Source: Desulfobulbaceae bacterium (GTDB lineage: Bacteria > Desulfobacterota > Desulfobulbia > Desulfobulbales > Desulfobulbaceae). From it: 56,618 nucleotides of DNA. Below the pieces are notes generated by a model. That model had not been told where the DNA came from. It saw nothing but the letters and a program-made list of their open reading frames with translations, and did no database searches. Shown here piece by piece: positions 44,355 to 52,279 of the stretch. Position numbers and translations under genes: made by a program. Position 1 is the stretch's first letter. Every line of letters starts with the position of its first letter. The stretch lies in NCBI GenBank assembly GCA_011389815.1, contig JAABTP010000009.1:1-56618 (forward strand), in the 5' to 3' direction.

Positions 44355-46478
44355 ATGAACCCCATGAAACAACTCATCATCAACGCCTTATTGTGCTGCC
44401 TGTTCCCGATGCTCGGATTCGGATCCGCTTCAGCTGCCGGGCTACTCACGCCAAGTGACAACAGCCTGCCTGCCCTAGAAGTCAGGGATCACCAAGTTAA
44501 AGTAGTTATTGAGGACGGTTACGCCATCACCACGGTGGAGCAGGTCTTTCATAATCCGCACGCCCAGGATCTTGAGGCGATCTATTCCTTTCCGGTGCCG
44601 GAAAAGGCGGCGGTTGCCGAGTTCACCATGTGGATCGACAATAAGCCAGTTCACGGTGAAGTCCTGGAAAAGGGCAAGGCCAGAAAAGTCTATGAAGAAC
44701 AGAAGGCTGCGGGCGAGGATGCCGGGCTGACTGAAAAGGACAGTTATAAGACCTTTGACATCGCGGTCTCACCGGTGCGGGCCGGACAGGATACCCGAAT
44801 CCGTTTCGGCTATATCCAGCCGGTCAAGGTGGACAGCGCCATGGGCCGTTATGTTTATCCTTTAGAAGAAGGCGGCGTGGATGACACCAAGCTCTCCTTT
44901 TGGACAGCCAATGAAAAGGTCACCAATACCTTCAGTTTCGACCTGATCCTGCGACCCGGCTATCCGGTGGACGGAATACGCCTGCCCAATCATCCTAATG
45001 CGGCGATAGTCAAAAAGGGAGACAGCTATCATGTCCATCTCGGCAACAGTAGCGGTGACAATCCTGCCGCTCCTGCTGCGGCCGAGACGATTACTGATGC
45101 GGAAGAAGGCAGGCAGCAGATTGCTCGGACAACAACTCTCCAACCCCCGGTTCAGCCTGATGGCACGGCCTTTACTTTGGATCAGGATATCGTGGTCTAC
45201 TACCGCCACGCCGACAACCTGCCCGGATCAGTGGATCTGGTCACCTATAAGCCGGAACAGGATAAAGCCGGTACCTTTATGCTGACAGTCACTCCGGCCA
45301 TGGATCTCCAGCCCATCACCGAGGGTCGGGACTGGCTCTTTATTCTGGATATTTCCGGGTCCATGAAGGGCAAATATCAGACCTTGGCAGACGGCGTCAG
45401 CCGGGCCCTGCAAAAGATGTCCCCCAATGAACGCTTTCGAATCATCCTCTTTAATAATTCCGCCTCTGAGCTGACCCGAGGCTACACCCTGGCCAACCCG
45501 GAGAATGTACGGAAGTATATCGACAAGGTAGGGAAAATCGCTCCCAACGGCGGAACCAATGTCTACGACGGCCTGCACAAGGGGATCAAGGGATTGGACA
45601 GCGACCGCACCAGCGCGATCCTCCTGGTCACTGACGGGGTAGCCAATGTGGGTGTTACCCGGCAGAAAGACTTTATCAAGCTGATTCGCAGCCATGATGT
45701 ACGCCTCTTCACCTTTATCATGGGCAACAGTGCCAACCGTCCCCTGCTCACCGCGATTACAGATGCCTCCAACGGCTTTGCCATGAGTGTCTCCAACAGC
45801 GACGATATTGTCGGCTCCATCCTGCTGGCCCAATCCAAGGTCACCCATGAGGCCCTGCACGGGGCACAACTCAAAATCAAGGGTATCAAAACCTTTGACC
45901 TGACTCCAGAAAAGATCGGCAGCCTCTACCGTGGTCAGCAGCTGACCATGTTCGGGCATTACAGCGGCAACGGACAGGCAAAAGTCAGCCTGAGCGGCAA
46001 GATCTCCGGTGAAGAGAAGGTCTATCAGACTGACTGCACCTTCCCGGAGACATCCACAGCAAACCCTGAACTGGAACGACTCTGGGCCTATGCCAGCATT
46101 GAACAACTCAACCGGGAGATGGAAAATTTCGGCGAAGATGCTGATATGAAGCAGGCAATAACCGACCTGGGTATTCAGTATGGCTTGGTCACTGATTACA
46201 CCTCTATGATTGTGGTTCGGGATGAGGTGTTCAAAAAGCTTGGTATTGAACGCAGAAACTCAAAACGTCTGCAACGGGAATTCACTGCCCAAAAAGAACG
46301 GGCTGCCCAGCCGGTTGTCCAACGTCGCGCTGACACTGCACGGCCCATGTTTAAGAACAGCAATCAGCCCACTACACGCAATTCCGGCGGAGGCGGTGGC
46401 GCAGGCAGCTTTGACCTTATCTCTCTGCTCTTCCTGCTGCCGTTGGCGTGGATCGGGCGCAGGAAAAAACAGGCCTGA
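44355..46478 (+). CDS. VIT and von Willebrand A domain surface protein with GlyGly-CTERM-like tail
   Basis: This 707-residue protein has a signal peptide (to about GSASA) and then a VIT domain (LEVRDHQVKVVIEDGYAITT, VFHNPHAQDLEAIYSFPVPE). A VWA domain follows, with a metal-ion site starting DISGSMKGK and the later motifs GGTNVYDGL and LLVTDGVANVG. The C-terminus is GGGGGAGSF, a hydrophobic helix, then RRKKQA, the plan of GlyGly-CTERM sorting signals. The ATG at 44355 has GGAGG; the frame to 44319 overlaps an operator. A rhombosortase-like gene follows. It probably mediates adhesion or envelope binding; this is inference. Confidence 0.9.
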   Translation: MNPMKQLIINALLCCLFPMLGFGSASAAGLLTPSDNSLPALEVRDHQVKVVIEDGYAITTVEQVFHNPHAQDLEAIYSFPVPEKAAVAEFTMWIDNKPVHGEVLEKGKARKVYEEQKAAGEDAGLTEKDSYKTFDIAVSPVRAGQDTRIRFGYIQPVKVDSAMGRYVYPLEEGGVDDTKLSFWTANEKVTNTFSFDLILRPGYPVDGIRLPNHPNAAIVKKGDSYHVHLGNSSGDNPAAPAAAETITDAEEGRQQIARTTTLQPPVQPDGTAFTLDQDIVVYYRHADNLPGSVDLVTYKPEQDKAGTFMLTVTPAMDLQPITEGRDWLFILDISGSMKGKYQTLADGVSRALQKMSPNERFRIILFNNSASELTRGYTLANPENVRKYIDKVGKIAPNGGTNVYDGLHKGIKGLDSDRTSAILLVTDGVANVGVTRQKDFIKLIRSHDVRLFTFIMGNSANRPLLTAITDASNGFAMSVSNSDDIVGSILLAQSKVTHEALHGAQLKIKGIKTFDLTPEKIGSLYRGQQLTMFGHYSGNGQAKVSLSGKISGEEKVYQTDCTFPETSTANPELERLWAYASIEQLNREMENFGEDADMKQAITDLGIQYGLVTDYTSMIVVRDEVFKKLGIERRNSKRLQREFTAQKERAAQPVVQRRADTARPMFKNSNQPTTRNSGGGGGAGSFDLISLLFLLPLAWIGRRKKQA

Positions 46479-46501
46479 AAAGACCGGAAACAGGACGAAT
46501 C

Positions 46502-46656
46502 GTAGGGGAGACCGGCTGGTCGGTCTTGCATAATGGAAGGATTACAGGTTCCCAAGCCGGAGCTTGGGAACCAGAGAAACCGTAGGGGCGAGCGGTGCTC
46601 GCCCATTAATACCCGGATGATCGCATACACCAAGGGCGACCGCCGGTCTCCCCTAC
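46502..46656. repeat. 155-bp element with 15-bp terminal inverted repeats
   Basis: The ends GTAGGGGAGACCGGC and GCCGGTCTCCCCTAC are perfect inverted copies. Inside are the CCCAAGCCGGAGCTTGGG palindrome (46549-46574) and a REP head GTAGGGGCGAGC...GCTCGCCC (46582-46604). It lies between the VIT/VWA gene and the rhombosortase, and ends 5 nt before the latter's ribosome-binding site. Confidence 0.75.
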
Positions 46657-46671
46657 AACAGGGAGGAGCAA

Positions 46672-47280
46672 ATGAAGATGTTCAGCAGAAACGATAATCA
46701 CTCAGGCTGGCAACAACAGCCTTGGCTCACCGCTATCCTTTGCGCTGCCTCCTTACTCTTTTTTTTGCTCTTCGGGGAGGCATCGGCAACCTTGGTGTAT
46801 GATCGTACCGCCATTGCTCAGGGGGCAATATGGCGATTACTCACAGGCCATTTTATCCATTGCGATTTGCCCCATCTGCTCTGGAATCTGCTGCCTTTGG
46901 CACTCATCGGCGGCTTGCTGGAACAGCGCATCGGTTGGCGGCGGTTTGCCGATGTGACCATTGTCAGCTGCCTGGGAGTCAGCAGCTGGCTCTGGTTTGG
47001 TCGAAACGAGCTGTTGCTCTACTGCGGTCTGTCCGGGATGCTCAACGGCTTGCTGGTCGTGCTGTTAGTAAGAATTTGGCAGGAGAACAGGCATCCAATG
47101 CTGCCGCTTATCGGGCTGGTCGCTGTCTTGAAGATTATCGTTGAAACGACAACGCAGGAGGCAATTTTTACCCATCTGAGCTGGGCCGGGTTTCCCGAAG
47201 CACATGGGGCCGGACTGGTTACCGGAATACTTTTCCTTGTAATAACAAGCGAGGCGAAAAGGAGTGTGAACAGCTCATGA
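46672..47280 (+). CDS. rrtA: Rhombosortase-like rhomboid protease
   Basis: This ~202-residue polytopic membrane protein has rhomboid features: IWRLLTGHFIHCDLPHLLWN in the first part, a catalytic serine in YCGLSGMLNGL and a catalytic histidine in EAHGAGLVTG. The short size and the pairing with a GlyGly-CTERM-like protein fit rhombosortase, which cleaves such tails and helps transfer the protein to the cell surface. The ATG has GGAGG. It is downstream of its probable substrate, separated by a repeat element. Confidence 0.82.
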   Translation: MKMFSRNDNHSGWQQQPWLTAILCAASLLFFLLFGEASATLVYDRTAIAQGAIWRLLTGHFIHCDLPHLLWNLLPLALIGGLLEQRIGWRRFADVTIVSCLGVSSWLWFGRNELLLYCGLSGMLNGLLVVLLVRIWQENRHPMLPLIGLVAVLKIIVETTTQEAIFTHLSWAGFPEAHGAGLVTGILFLVITSEAKRSVNSS

Positions 47281-47550
47281 CCCAACAGTAATGCCCGGCA
47301 CCATTGGCAGTGATAGGCAAATTCTCAGCCTGACCTTCCGCTGCATTGAGTAGCGACAAACAGCCTGATCGGTGATATGATACAGAGAAAGGAGCATCAC
47401 CACCCCCTCTTTCTCCACCACCTTTTTGAACGGCAACGCATCGTAATTCAGGCGAAGACCACACCTGCCTGCTCCGAATAATGTTGCTCACCACCTTATC
47501 ATTTTCCAATTCAATATCATACAGGCCATCCTTGCACTGGAACAAACCGA

Positions 47551-47838
47551 TCATGATCCGGGAACAGATAGCCCCACGGACTCAAATCGCTCCCAGCAGA
47601 GATCATATTTCGTACTCCTCCCGCCGCCGTCCAGTCGCCGCAACACACCTTTTCTGACCAAATCCTCCAGATCGCGGGAGGCTGTCGCCTTGCTCGTCTT
47701 GGCCAGAGATCTGTATTTCCTGGCAGCCAAGTACCCTTCAAACCTTCTCTTCCCCGCATCAAGCAGGGCATTGACCACCTTTTTCTGTCGCGGATTCAGT
47801 TCTATCCCGGTAAACTCCTGCCAGAAACTTTTCATCAT
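47551..47838 (-). CDS. Winged-helix protein, Fic C-terminal-like fragment
   Basis: This 95-residue protein matches the C-terminal winged-helix part of Fic-family proteins: GIELNPRQKKVVNALLDAG, YLAARKYRSLAKTSKATASR and RDLEDLVRKGVLRRLDGGGRS. The Fic catalytic domain is absent. It has its own good start (GGGAGG before ATG), so it may be expressed as a small DNA-binding protein, or be a fortuitous remnant of a full Fic gene. No gene is supported in 47281-47550. Confidence 0.6.
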   Translation of the reverse strand: MMKSFWQEFTGIELNPRQKKVVNALLDAGKRRFEGYLAARKYRSLAKTSKATASRDLEDLVRKGVLRRLDGGGRSTKYDLCWERFESVGLSVPGS

Positions 47839-48054
47839 GCCTCCCTATTTTCGCCTCAATCCATGAGGTGATTATAGAGGCTATTTGCCTCATAGGCAAT
47901 GGTGGCGTATGTATCAATGCTGGCTTGCTGGATCATGGTAAAAAGAATAAAGAAAAACTTGACGTAATCGCTTCGTAACTTTAAGTTATCTTAATTTGAG
48001 AGTAACTGATTTCCGTGTGTATCCTCAATTGATAGCAACAAAAGGAGATAAATA

Positions 48055-49083
48055 ATGAAGCTTGTCTGTCCCCATTGCAATGTCAAAGGTTCCATTGACG
48101 ATAAATATGTCGGCAAAAAATTAAAATGCCCCAAATGCGGACAGAGCTTTACCGTGACAGAGGAAAAAGCTGCGCAAGTTGCACCACCTGTTGATGATCC
48201 TTTTGAGTCAGAGAGTGCTGCCTCCCCCCCACCGCTCCCTTCCTCTTCAAATCCTGATGAACAGGTTAACGAGACAAAGACCTGCACAAATTGCGGTAAC
48301 TCTTTTCCTGAAGACGAGTTGATAGAGCTGGAAGGACAACAGATCTGTGCAACCTGTAAGCCAATCATCCTCCAAAAACTCAAGGAAGGGACGGTTGCAA
48401 CTGATTCCGGGAGCTTAGAAAAAGGCATAGCTGGTCAGTACAGTTTTCAGATAGGCGAGGTTCTTTCAGAAGGCTGGGCAAAGGTCAAGGGGGCAAAGGG
48501 ACCAATATTTGGCGGAGTCTTTGCCATGTATGTTATTTCCTTCTTCATCATGTTCATCGGCGGAATGCTCATAGGCTTATTGGGGCTTAATGAAAGCGGT
48601 ATAGTGCTCGCTATCATCAGCCAGCTGGGGCTCCAGTTGATCTACGCAGCCCTGACAGTAGTTCTGACCGCTGGTATAATGATGATGGGCGTACGACGGG
48701 CATCGGATGAGTCGATCAATTTTTCCATGCTTTTTGACGGGATTGCCCAGGTAAAGCCGCTTCTTATTGCCATGATCCTTCAGACAATCATTATCATGAT
48801 CGGCTTTCTGCTTCTGATTATTCCGGGAATTTACCTCAGTGTTGCCTACGGACTCACCATCCCCCTGATCATGGACAAAGAACTTGGCCCCTGGGAGGCT
48901 ATGGAGGCCTCACGCAAGGCAATTCATCATAGCTGGTTCCAGATATTCGGACTTTATTTTGTTATGGGACTTATTTTCATGGTTTCTGCTATTCCCCTGG
49001 GAATCGGCCTGATCTGGACCATACCTATGGGAACCATCGTTCTCGGTATCGTCTACAGGATTATTTTTGGCACAGAAGAGTAG
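48055..49083 (+). CDS. Zinc-ribbon membrane protein (operon gene 1)
   Basis: This 342-residue protein starts with an MJ0042-type zinc ribbon (CPHCNVKGSIDD, then LKCPKCGQSF). A Pro/Ser linker and a second zinc motif (CTNCGNSF, QICATCK) follow. From residue ~155 there are about six transmembrane segments with DUF975/glycerophosphodiester-phosphodiesterase membrane-domain style features (IPGIYLSVAYGLTIPLIMD, GPWEAMEASRKAIHH). AGGAG precedes the ATG. It begins a tight five-gene unit. Function is unknown. Confidence 0.75.
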   Translation: MKLVCPHCNVKGSIDDKYVGKKLKCPKCGQSFTVTEEKAAQVAPPVDDPFESESAASPPPLPSSSNPDEQVNETKTCTNCGNSFPEDELIELEGQQICATCKPIILQKLKEGTVATDSGSLEKGIAGQYSFQIGEVLSEGWAKVKGAKGPIFGGVFAMYVISFFIMFIGGMLIGLLGLNESGIVLAIISQLGLQLIYAALTVVLTAGIMMMGVRRASDESINFSMLFDGIAQVKPLLIAMILQTIIIMIGFLLLIIPGIYLSVAYGLTIPLIMDKELGPWEAMEASRKAIHHSWFQIFGLYFVMGLIFMVSAIPLGIGLIWTIPMGTIVLGIVYRIIFGTEE

Positions 49084-49123
49084 GAAGAAAAGGTCTCAGG
49101 GCTCGCCTCAGAAACAGGAACCG

Positions 49124-49690
49124 ATGATCATCAAATGTCCGATATGCAGAACCCCTGTTCCAGCTGAACAGTATAATACAGACTCGCTCTGTCCAGGTTG
49201 TTCAGCACCTCTGCACTGCACAGCTTATCCAGCCCTGCTCAGAGAGCAAAAGGTTATCCACCCGGAACAGGTGGAGGCTGCGAACCAGGCAAGCTGCTTT
49301 TATCATCCAGAAAAACAAGCTGTAGTTGACTGCTCCCACTGTGGCCGTTTTCTCTGTGCCCTTTGCGACCTTGATATGGGAGCAAGCCATATTTGTCCTG
49401 TCTGCCTGGAGCGGGGCAAGGATAAACAGGGAGTGATAGAGCAGAAGCAGGGATGTGTTCGCTATGACATCCTTGTGCTGGCCCTTGCTTTCTGGCCCTT
49501 TCTCCTGATCATACCCTTGACCGTGCTCACTGCCCCATTGACCCTTTATCTTATCGTCAAATATCATAAGACACCAATCTCCATAACTCCTGTCAGCCGT
49601 TGGCGCTTTCCCATGGCTACCCTCCTGGCCACGGCTCAGATCATCGGTATTGGCTTGGTGGTATATCTTTGGCCCTTCCTGTTAACATGA
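49124..49690 (+). CDS. B-box zinc-finger membrane protein (operon gene 2)
   Basis: This 188-residue protein starts MIIKCPICRTPVPAEQ. It has a zinc ribbon (CPIC...CPGC), then a B-box-like finger (CFYHPEKQAVVDCSHCGRFL, CALCDLD, CPVC), then two transmembrane segments. The start at 49124 has AGGAA; a TTG at 49067 would overlap gene 1. Its stop overlaps gene 3 as ATGA. Confidence 0.75.
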   Translation: MIIKCPICRTPVPAEQYNTDSLCPGCSAPLHCTAYPALLREQKVIHPEQVEAANQASCFYHPEKQAVVDCSHCGRFLCALCDLDMGASHICPVCLERGKDKQGVIEQKQGCVRYDILVLALAFWPFLLIIPLTVLTAPLTLYLIVKYHKTPISITPVSRWRFPMATLLATAQIIGIGLVVYLWPFLLT

Positions 49691-50709
49691 AGAAACAACA
49701 TACCTACTCTCCGGTCAAAGGATGTCAACATCGCGGATTCTTTGGTGGCGTATCACGCCTCTGGCTTGCTGAGGACCATCTGCTTCTGGTCAGGAATGAG
49801 GGTTGGAAGGAGTTGTACCGAAAATTTTATTTCCAGGATATTCAGGCCCTGGTGGTTGCTGAAAATAAGCAACGGCGCAATCAGAGTATAATCTTCCTGG
49901 TCATTATCCTGTTTTTTTTGGTTCTGGCTGGCCTGTCCGGGGACGTCGGCAGGATAATCCACTTGGCAATAGCTTTTCTTAGCTTTATACTCCTCTCCGT
50001 GAATTGGTTCAAAGGTGCAACCTGCACGGTCCAGATCAGCACTGCGGTGCAGACCACACTTCTCCCCTGCAAGCGGCTTCCTGTTGCCCAAAAGCTTCAG
50101 AAAAAACTGAACGCTTCTATTGAACAGGTACAAGGGAATTTTACTCCAGACCACGAAGAAGAACTTGGTCGTAAACATGAACAGGTTGCCGCTGCCAACC
50201 ATCTCAAACAGACTGCAAAAAAGCCAGAAGAGCTGGAGGAATTTTCTCTGTTCTTTGATAATAAGGCCCATTTGATCAGCTATACTCTCTTTCTCCTGCT
50301 GGCTATCATTTATCTGGTTTCCTTTGCAGGCCGGGGGAAACTCATCTATATTCTTGAGAATATAACCTGTTTCCTGGCTTTGCTCGCACTTGTCACGGCC
50401 CTGTATCGCCAATCAAAAAGCAAAATCAGGGGGATGTTAGCCAATCTGACCTGGTGGTCCTCATTATGGCTGATACTCAGTGTGCTTGCCAATTTTGGCC
50501 TGCTTGTTGCCTTGTTTCGTCAAATGGCGAAACTACAAACCATGCCCAGTAATGAATATGAACTCTGGATGATGCTGGGCCAGATACAGCCAGCTGACTC
50601 GCTCTATCTCAGGATATTGTTGATCACCAGGATTGTTTGCTTCAGCCTGCTGGGAGGCCTTGGACTTCGGTTCACCGTCAAAGCCGGAGGAACGGCAACA
50701 GATGCTTAA
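49687..50709 (+). CDS. Multi-pass membrane protein (operon gene 3)
   Basis: This 340-residue protein starts MKKQHTYSPVKGCQHRGF. An N-terminal PH-like soluble part (HLLLVRNEGWKELYRKFYFQ, DIQALVV) is followed by two transmembrane segments, a long soluble helix-rich loop (residues ~145-205) and five or so further transmembrane segments. No family is recognised. Its start overlaps gene 2 by 4 nt and its end overlaps gene 4 by 8 nt, so translation is coupled. Confidence 0.7.
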   Translation: MKKQHTYSPVKGCQHRGFFGGVSRLWLAEDHLLLVRNEGWKELYRKFYFQDIQALVVAENKQRRNQSIIFLVIILFFLVLAGLSGDVGRIIHLAIAFLSFILLSVNWFKGATCTVQISTAVQTTLLPCKRLPVAQKLQKKLNASIEQVQGNFTPDHEEELGRKHEQVAAANHLKQTAKKPEELEEFSLFFDNKAHLISYTLFLLLAIIYLVSFAGRGKLIYILENITCFLALLALVTALYRQSKSKIRGMLANLTWWSSLWLILSVLANFGLLVALFRQMAKLQTMPSNEYELWMMLGQIQPADSLYLRILLITRIVCFSLLGGLGLRFTVKAGGTATDA

Positions 50710-51016
50710 AGAATTTTGTTTTCATCATGCTGACCGGGAACCCGTGGCCCGTTGCCCGGAATGCAATCGTTATTTTTGTCGGGAATGCGTCAGTGACCAT
50801 GACGGTCGTCTGCTCTGCTCTGACTGCCTTCTGGCCTTGACCAAGCAACAACAGGAGCAACAGCAGGCCCGGATCAAAAAGCTACTGCCGCCTTTGCAGC
50901 TGATCTTTGGCCTGCTCGGGGCCTGGCTGGCCTTTTATCTCCTGGCTACCGGCCTTCTCTCCATTCCAGCAACCATCCACGACGGGACTATCTGGCATGA
51001 ACAAACAAGACGATGA
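50702..51016 (+). CDS. Small B-box zinc-finger membrane protein (operon gene 4)
   Basis: This 104-residue protein starts MLKEFCFHHADREPVARCPE. It has a B-box-like finger (CFHH, CPEC, CREC, CSDC), a Gln-rich helix (KQQQEQQQARIKKL) and one transmembrane segment. It is a shorter version of gene 2 without the first ribbon. It overlaps gene 3 by 8 nt and gene 5 by 20 nt. Confidence 0.75.
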   Translation: MLKEFCFHHADREPVARCPECNRYFCRECVSDHDGRLLCSDCLLALTKQQQEQQQARIKKLLPPLQLIFGLLGAWLAFYLLATGLLSIPATIHDGTIWHEQTRR

Positions 51017-51959
51017 GCTGTTCAGCGTCAATCATTTTCTGCTCATGGACGAGGCCCTGACCTTGGTCAGGAGTGGCGGTTCAACAGCTCTGGTGGCCTA
51101 TTATCTGGGCACCATTCCCTTTGTGATTGGCCTGCTCTTTTTCTGGAATGATATGAGTTCATCCAGCTTTGCAGCTGACCACATCCTCTGGGCCTCTCTG
51201 CTTATGGCTGTACTCTTTTGTTGGATGAAGGGCTGGCAGGCCGTGTACGGGAGAATCCTTTATGAAGTTCGGCTGGGCACACCCCCGCAACCCATAAATC
51301 CCGTTGAATTTCTTCGCATCTGTGTCCAGCAGGCCAGAATCCAGCCCTGGGGAATCCTTCTCTTTATTCTCTGTATGCCCCTGCTCTTTATCCCCTTTCC
51401 CTGGATAAATGCCTTTTTCCAAAACCATACTGTGCTTGGTGCGGTTGCGGATAAGAAAGAACTTACCCGGCAAAGTCGCAAACTGGCAACAAAGGAGAAA
51501 TGGCAGAATTATGTGATCATCTGGATTCTCAGTCCCTGGCCCCTGTTTCTGGTCTTCCTCTGCTGTTTTGGTCTGGCCGCTGCTATCAGCACCTCCACAG
51601 GAATGATGGGGGTATCTCCTGATCTGCTTGGGGATCTTCCCTGGTTTATCATTGGCACCCTGTTCATCGTTATCGGGGTCTGGCCAGCCAGCCCTTTGGG
51701 CGTGGTGGTTGCTGCTAATATTCTTCTCCTTCTCATGGCCTTGCCCTATCTGATCAACATGCTCACCGGCGTTGAAACGGTCATGCTCCGCAGTGGATAT
51801 TACTGGGTTGCTAACACCACTAGCCTGCTCACCATTTCCTGTGGAGCCTATCTCCTTCTTGATCCGCTCCTGAAGGCCGCTTACACCCTGCGCTGCTTCT
51901 ATGGTATGTCCTTACGCAGCGGGACGGATCTGCTGGTTGACTTGCGTTTATGTAAGTGA
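50997..51959 (+). CDS. Polytopic membrane protein (operon gene 5)
   Basis: This 320-residue protein starts MNKQDDELFSVNHFLLMDEA. It has about seven transmembrane segments and a cytoplasmic loop with ADKKELTRQSRKLATKEKWQ, which resembles the amphipathic loop EASRKAI of gene 1. The end LKAAYTLRCFYGMSLRSGTD is similar to proteins found next to DUF4129/transglutaminase-type genes, but no such gene follows here. Function is unknown. Confidence 0.7.
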   Translation: MNKQDDELFSVNHFLLMDEALTLVRSGGSTALVAYYLGTIPFVIGLLFFWNDMSSSSFAADHILWASLLMAVLFCWMKGWQAVYGRILYEVRLGTPPQPINPVEFLRICVQQARIQPWGILLFILCMPLLFIPFPWINAFFQNHTVLGAVADKKELTRQSRKLATKEKWQNYVIIWILSPWPLFLVFLCCFGLAAAISTSTGMMGVSPDLLGDLPWFIIGTLFIVIGVWPASPLGVVVAANILLLLMALPYLINMLTGVETVMLRSGYYWVANTTSLLTISCGAYLLLDPLLKAAYTLRCFYGMSLRSGTDLLVDLRLCK

Positions 51960-51984
51960 TGCTCCAAGCTGGGCAAGCAACTCT

Positions 51985-52009
51985 CCCGTATTTTCGTTTT
52001 AAAAACGGG
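51985..52009 (+). terminator. Hairpin after the five-gene operon
   Basis: CCCGT-ATTTT and AAAAA-CGGG form an A/T-topped stem 25 nt after the last stop codon. The following sequence is AT-rich but has no long T-run. The stretch to 52144 holds no gene. Confidence 0.45.
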
Positions 52010-52144
52010 ATTGAATATTATTACCATTTTGTTTTTCTATGCAAAAGATATTAACATTCGTCGGCAGAGTGGAATATGGTCATATGTTGCTCCTGATAAT
52101 TACCTCCACCACCTCTTGACAAGTAAGAACATTCGAGGTTCCTT

Positions 52145-52279
52145 GTGAAAAAAATAACGTTGCTGTTCATTATCTCCATTATGGGTTGTTTTCTTCTCTC
52201 CTCTGCCTCTGCGACGGCATCGTCCGGCCGTGTATTGGTGTTACCCTGGAAGTCGGGAAGTTTTTGGTGCTCAAGCTGA
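52145..52279 (+). pseudogene. Signal-peptide frame of the second RHS gene
   Basis: A GTG start at 52145 gives VKKITLLFIISIMGCFLLSS, a textbook signal peptide, cleaved near ASA. The frame then stops at 52277-52279. The Ig-like repeats begin in the next frame (-1) within the same stretch, so a one-base loss between about 52230 and 52275, perhaps in the TTTTT or AAAAA run, would explain the split. Confidence 0.7.

Noticed and set aside
47219-47554. 111-codon minus-strand frame downstream of the winged-helix gene
   Set aside because: The first 40 residues look plausible, but the rest overlaps the rhombosortase end and resembles no family; support is too weak.
48055-51959. Reading the five-gene operon as a known defence or secretion system
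   Set aside because: No ATPase, nuclease, peptidase or pilin signature is present; naming it would be guesswork.
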